Below are positions 24,262-28,234 of a stretch of DNA of 28,234 nucleotides, piece by piece. How positions within the stretch are numbered: position 1 is the stretch's first letter; every line of letters begins with the position of its first letter. This DNA is from Pirellulaceae bacterium. Lineage in GTDB: Bacteria > Planctomycetota > Planctomycetia > Pirellulales > Pirellulaceae. The notes beneath the pieces are model-generated. The model had not been told where the DNA came from. It made no database searches and was given only the letters and a program-made list of their open reading frames with translations. The translations under genes were made by a program, and so were the position numbers. The DNA lies in NCBI GenBank assembly GCA_013002105.1, contig JABDKS010000706.1, positions 1 through 28,234 on the forward strand, written 5' to 3'.

Positions 24262-26069
24262 ATCTATTCGTGGTTGGATGGAATGTTGATCAAGAACTCG
24301 CCGGCATTGCGATTAAGCAGTTGGCGGCGATGATCGATATCTTCCCGCAACTAGATCCCGACACACTTTGGCAGTCTCACACCGGAAAGACTTACGCGGC
24401 TAGCTTGCGTACAGCGGATGCAGCTGCGTCTCCGCGTCGATACGTTTGGCAAGATGACAACTCCGTGACTCTGTACGAAGGCGCGCTGGTCGATCGCACA
24501 AACGCGTTTGCGGCTCACGACGCAAAAGAATTGAGCGAAAATTGGCAACAGTTGCCCGAGCAATTGGAGGGGCAATTTGTGCTCGCCCGCACTACTTCAG
24601 CAAATTTGCAATCGCAATCGTTGGAGATCGTGACCGACCCGATGGGCGTCGATCAGGTCTATTGTCATCGACAAGATGATCGCTGGTTGATCAGCAATAG
24701 TGTCGAACTGATTAGCAACATCACGGGCGCGAAATCACTTGACCCGCTGGGACTCAACTTGTTTTTGACGCTCGGGTGGGCGGGTTCGAATCGTACCCTG
24801 AGAAAAGAAATTCATGCCATTCCTGGCGGTCAACACTGGATCTGGACGGATCACGACCGCCGACCGACTCAGCGAACCTATTTCGGACGGGCCGATCTAT
24901 TGTTGCCGCAGAAAAGAGGGCTCAGCCGTTGTGAGGTAGATTCCTTGGCATCCGAAATGGTCCAGACATGTCGGCTCATGGCACAAAACTATGCACCGAT
25001 CAAATGTGCCATCACAGGCGGGCGCGATTCACGGCTGATCACCGCATTGTTGATCGACGCGAAAGTCGAGGCGGAATACTACACCAGCGGCACTCAAACA
25101 AGCCAAGATGTGGTGATTGGCCGGGAGATTGCTCGTCGTTTTGGTCTGAACCATCGTGTTCAGAATCGGACTGCGCAAGAATTGGTCGATCGCTGGGACG
25201 AATCAAGTCGACGTCTAATTCAACAAGTCGCCGGACTAGTCAGTCTCTGGCAAGTCGCCGACGTGATGCATCAGCCGGCAACCATCGATCGACTGGGCTT
25301 TCATTTTACCGGACACGGCGGTGAAATCGCCAAGGGATCCTACAGTCGACCCGAAATGTTTTTAGGTAACTTTGGACGTGACGACATGCTCGTGTACCTT
25401 CGAAAGTTTCTTGTTGGCAACCACCATGGAATTTTGCTTGGTCGTGCCGTCGATCTGGTCAATGACTACGTTAACAACTTTCACCGCAATGCGATCGGCG
25501 ACGGTTTCGCGCCGTTAGATATTCCGGACCTCTTTTACATCGAAGAGCGGTGTAAGCGTTGGCAGACGGCGCAGGGTCGCAAAAACCGATCGATTGGTGA
25601 CCGGTTTTCGCCATCGTTCATGCGTTGCTTTGTCCAAGCCGCATACAGATTGCCACCTGCAGCACGCTGCGGCTACTTGCTGCATCGGCGACTGATTCAG
25701 CATGTCAATCCAGATCTTTATCGCGTGAGGTTTGCCAGCGGTTCCTGGCCATCGATGCACCCTCGAATCAACAACTTAAGAACACGATCACAAAGAATTC
25801 AAAATCACATGGGAAAACGCCTAAGGCGATCTGTCAGCACCAACGGCAACCCCGCCACGGTTGATCCCCGACTCGCGTTTCTGCAACAGCGATGCAAATC
25901 AATCCGCCAGGTTTGCCTGGACGGGAGCGACGCAATGATTTGGGAGTTTGTGAATCGGCCGATGTTTGAACGAATTACCGCGAGTCCAGCCACGATCCAC
26001 AAGCAAGGCGTTCGATTGTCAAAGTTGTACGACATCGTCACCGCTTGCCTGTACAGCGGCAATCACTGA
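24258..26069 (+). CDS. Asparagine-synthetase-like protein lacking glutaminase Cys
   Basis: A 603-residue protein with the two-domain layout of asparagine synthetase B. The N-terminal part keeps class II amidotransferase-like segments (LEGQFVLA, VTDPMGVDQVYC, WLISNSVELI), but residue 2 is Asn, not the catalytic Cys, so it cannot release ammonia from glutamine. The synthetase part has the ATP-pyrophosphatase loop TGGRDSR (253-259), in the SGGxDS position, followed by TSQDVVIGREIARRFGLNH. It should therefore adenylate a carboxylate and couple it to an amine or free ammonia. Relatives occur in polysaccharide clusters and as lasso-peptide cyclases. No lasso B protease lies nearby, so a lasso role is not supported. 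The C-terminal 200 residues are basic and poorly conserved. It overlaps the tiny upstream ORF and is convergent with the M50/HlyD gene. Confidence 0.8.
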   Translation: MNLFVVGWNVDQELAGIAIKQLAAMIDIFPQLDPDTLWQSHTGKTYAASLRTADAAASPRRYVWQDDNSVTLYEGALVDRTNAFAAHDAKELSENWQQLPEQLEGQFVLARTTSANLQSQSLEIVTDPMGVDQVYCHRQDDRWLISNSVELISNITGAKSLDPLGLNLFLTLGWAGSNRTLRKEIHAIPGGQHWIWTDHDRRPTQRTYFGRADLLLPQKRGLSRCEVDSLASEMVQTCRLMAQNYAPIKCAITGGRDSRLITALLIDAKVEAEYYTSGTQTSQDVVIGREIARRFGLNHRVQNRTAQELVDRWDESSRRLIQQVAGLVSLWQVADVMHQPATIDRLGFHFTGHGGEIAKGSYSRPEMFLGNFGRDDMLVYLRKFLVGNHHGILLGRAVDLVNDYVNNFHRNAIGDGFAPLDIPDLFYIEERCKRWQTAQGRKNRSIGDRFSPSFMRCFVQAAYRLPPAARCGYLLHRRLIQHVNPDLYRVRFASGSWPSMHPRINNLRTRSQRIQNHMGKRLRRSVSTNGNPATVDPRLAFLQQRCKSIRQVCLDGSDAMIWEFVNRPMFERITASPATIHKQGVRLSKLYDIVTACLYSGNH

Positions 26070-26162
26070 ACCGATGACGGCCTTGGGCAAGCAACAGTCG
26101 AAAACGCGACCCACATGCGTTTCAAACGCGGCGGTCTGGGCCGAGTATCAAGCCGTGTGGAA

Positions 26163-28234
26163 TTATCGAAACCGGAAAATACTTTTTAGTACGCGCGTGG
26201 CACGCCCCACAAGCGAAATGGGATCAGCATCGATCCGCGAGCTGGCAGTGGCACCGGTCATCATCGGCAGATCAGTGGGATCCAATTCAACACGCACCAC
26301 GTAGGAAGTCGACGGCGGCTGCTGACGCTCGACGGCACCAGGATCATCGCGTCGCTGCGCATATTCGGCGGGCATCCAGTTCGATCTTGATATGTCGACC
26401 ACACTGCCCACAAATGCGACCGAGGGCTGCGATTCGAGGACAAAATGAACCGAACTTCCTATGTGAATTCTTTGCACGTCCACTTGGTTCAATGTGATCT
26501 CGGCGTCCCAGTCATCACTGGTCGCGACACTCATTAATTCTGTGCCGGATTCCAAATAGCAATTCTGGTTTTCCGGATCGGTTGGATAACCTGACCAACT
26601 GATCAAACGGTGCTCGGCTTGTTCGGCATCCGCCGGTTGGATCTGACGGCGGGGGGCTGCAATCAACCGTCCCGCGGCGGGTGCGCGCAGCAGCAACGCA
26701 TTCTTTCGCGCCTCTCGTGTCTCAAACTGCTTCTTCAAATCCTCGAGCAAGGATTCGGCTGCTGGCAACTCATTGGCCGCTTCGGGATACTCAAATTGGC
26801 TTCGACGAATTGATTCGACAACTTGCTGCTGTGTTTCCAATCGCCCCTTCGCCTGCAGGTACCGCAATTGAACATCACGGTTCACTAGCTGCGCCACGGC
26901 GTCGCCTTGCTTGACGTAGCTCCCCAGCGGCATCATCACTTCACTCAATCGTCCGGGCGACGTGATGTAAACGGGGCTTTCGCCACGCGGAACAATACGT
27001 GCTGGCGAGAATACTCCTGCCGGTAGCGGCCAACAGGCCATGCCAACCAACGCCGCCAAACAAACCATCGAAATCACAATTCGTTTCATTCGAATCAACC
27101 TCCGTCGACCCGGGTTGCGCAAAAATCGCACCGGCGCCCGTAGTAAAGTTACCGTCAACCCGATCGCAGCAAACACGCACAGCAGGCGTCCAAGCGATTC
27201 GAGACCATAAGGTCGCAGGATCAACGAGACGAACCATAGTATCAGCAGCGTCAGTCCCCAGCGGTACACAAAAGCTGCGATCGCATATACAAACAGCCAA
27301 AAACGGCTTGCACCTTGAACTGGATCAGGATCCTGTTCATCGACGCCAAAAAACAATCGAGCAGAACTGGCCGCTAGTAGCCGACGCGACTTCTCGCCAA
27401 GATTCGGGACGTCGCAAAGATCCGACAAGACATAATAGCCGTCGTATCGCAACAATGGATTGGCATTGAACATGACCGTGCTGACGCTGCAGACCAGCAT
27501 GACGTTCATTGCGATCGAATGCGTCAATCCGGGCGCAGTCCATGCCCAAACAAATGTTGCAATCGCTGCCAATAAAACTTCGGTCGCGATCCCTGCCGCA
27601 CCGACCGCCGCACGTTGCCAACGACTGGGCAGCATCCACGAATCGGTCGTATCACAGTAAAGTGCCGGCGTGAAAACGAGTAACATCGGGCCAATCTGAT
27701 GACATTCGCCTCCAAAATGTTTGCACGTGAATGCGTGCCCGAGTTCGTGCAAAACCTTTGTCACCCCGATCACGCCTGCGAGAATCAGGATCGCGTCCAA
27801 TCGCAGCCACTCGCTGATCCGCGGGAATTCGCTCGCGAATCGCGTCGATTCCGTTACGAATGTTCCAGCGGCAAAGACACAGACCAATGCGGCAAAAAGC
27901 ATCCCAAATGGACTCAGCAGCGGTCGAACCAGGGGATACAGCCAACGCATCAGCGGTTCGGGATCAACGCCAGGAAAGCGAATGAACAAAATCCCACTGA
28001 TGTGCTGCACCCAGCGATCGAACCGCTCCTTGCGACGTCGTTCGGACAGCCGATCGCCTTGCAAGGACGCATCCGATAACGTCAATCCGCTCTGGTGAAA
28101 ACGAAAGAGTAATTGATTGAGCTGCGCCTGCGTGACTCGCATGGGAGCAAACCGAGATTCGTACGCAAGTCGAATCTGCTCGAGTGATTGTCGACCATCG
28201 AGTTGTCCTAGTACAAAAAACTCGTCGGGCCGCA
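26163..28234 (-). CDS. M50 protease / HlyD-type fusion membrane protein (5' partial)
   Basis: The frame is open to the right window edge, so the gene starts outside; the ATG at 28142 is internal, since codons before it (DEFFVLGQLDGRQSLEQI, then RFAP) continue the family pattern. About 689 residues are visible. Order: a small PqqD-like N-terminal region, membrane helices, the site-2 protease motif HELGH (about 162-166 from the edge) followed by the segment TPALYCDTTDSW, NPLLRYDGYY carrying the third metal ligand, further helices, then a periplasmic HlyD-like half: lipoyl-like domain (SPGRLSEVMMPLGSYVKQGD), coiled coil, second half-lipoyl (LLLRAPAAGRLIA) and a beta-barrel ending ATASSRID. Such fusions are usually paired with an adaptor or efflux gene and may process or export peptides. 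The upstream partner is out of view. It is convergent with the asparagine-synthetase-like gene. Confidence 0.88.
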   Translation of the reverse strand, partial: RPDEFFVLGQLDGRQSLEQIRLAYESRFAPMRVTQAQLNQLLFRFHQSGLTLSDASLQGDRLSERRRKERFDRWVQHISGILFIRFPGVDPEPLMRWLYPLVRPLLSPFGMLFAALVCVFAAGTFVTESTRFASEFPRISEWLRLDAILILAGVIGVTKVLHELGHAFTCKHFGGECHQIGPMLLVFTPALYCDTTDSWMLPSRWQRAAVGAAGIATEVLLAAIATFVWAWTAPGLTHSIAMNVMLVCSVSTVMFNANPLLRYDGYYVLSDLCDVPNLGEKSRRLLAASSARLFFGVDEQDPDPVQGASRFWLFVYAIAAFVYRWGLTLLILWFVSLILRPYGLESLGRLLCVFAAIGLTVTLLRAPVRFLRNPGRRRLIRMKRIVISMVCLAALVGMACWPLPAGVFSPARIVPRGESPVYITSPGRLSEVMMPLGSYVKQGDAVAQLVNRDVQLRYLQAKGRLETQQQVVESIRRSQFEYPEAANELPAAESLLEDLKKQFETREARKNALLLRAPAAGRLIAAPRRQIQPADAEQAEHRLISWSGYPTDPENQNCYLESGTELMSVATSDDWDAEITLNQVDVQRIHIGSSVHFVLESQPSVAFVGSVVDISRSNWMPAEYAQRRDDPGAVERQQPPSTSYVVRVELDPTDLPMMTGATASSRIDADPISLVGRATRVLKSIFRFR

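Noticed and set aside
24160..26069. A lasso-peptide cluster
   Set aside because: The asparagine-synthetase-like protein suggests a cyclase, but there is no B-type transglutaminase-like protease and the tiny ORF lacks the usual leader Thr and ring Gly/Asp pattern.
28051..28142. ATG 28142 as the start of the M50/HlyD gene
   Set aside because: The frame stays open upstream to the window edge and the extra 30 residues fit the family pattern, so the gene is truncated by the window.

Overview
The window looks like chromosomal DNA of a planctomycete of the Rhodopirellula/Pirellulaceae type. Support comes from moderate GC content, two Tat-exported Gfo/Idh/MocA oxidoreductases, a DUF1598-like secreted protein, a planctomycete-style PilZ protein, and a very large kinase-STAND-FGE fusion of a kind I know mainly from this phylum. 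Many starts lack a clear Shine-Dalgarno, which also fits. There are no rRNA or tRNA genes, insertion sequences or CRISPR arrays that I can see. Two genes are cut by the window edges: mogA at the left and an M50/HlyD membrane protein at the right.

Layout. 1-3.3 kb: the 3' part of mogA (molybdenum cofactor), then two Tat-signal Gfo/Idh/MocA proteins. 3.5-7.7 kb: a PilZ protein, a convergent DUF1598-like exported protein, and a divergent FHA-GAF-sigma54 enhancer-binding regulator. 7.7-11.7 kb: a leftward run holding a YbdK-type carboxylate-amine ligase, an M20 amidohydrolase and two unrecognised proteins. 11.7-12.5 kb: a non-coding stretch with a textbook sigma-54 promoter (GG-N10-GC) reading into a small DUF5658-like membrane protein. 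13-17.5 kb: a 1507-residue Ser/Thr kinase / nSTAND NTPase / FGE-like fusion.

17.5-20.9 kb is the most unusual part. A small two-cysteine protein of 69 residues has its own sigma-70-like promoter, a good Shine-Dalgarno and a strong intrinsic terminator. It lies between two divergently oriented glycosyltransferase genes. The two enzymes have different catalytic domains but share an N-terminal cysteine-rich module: Cys-x-Phe-Arg, a CxxCC knot, an Asn-x-x-x-x-Ser-Leu-Leu motif and a trailing Cys. I infer a peptide or protein glycosylation locus with a dedicated small substrate or partner. This is a hypothesis.

20.9-28.2 kb: a translationally coupled pair (exported protein of unknown function plus a metzincin-like lipoprotein protease), then a divergent intergenic region with a three-copy ACCCGCCT repeat. 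Next is a tiny ORF overlapping by ATGA an asparagine-synthetase-like protein that has lost the glutaminase cysteine. Last is a convergent M50 protease/HlyD fusion running off the window. Peptide-modifying, peptide-cutting and export functions are therefore concentrated in the right-hand 11 kb, but they are not one operon and any cooperation is inference.
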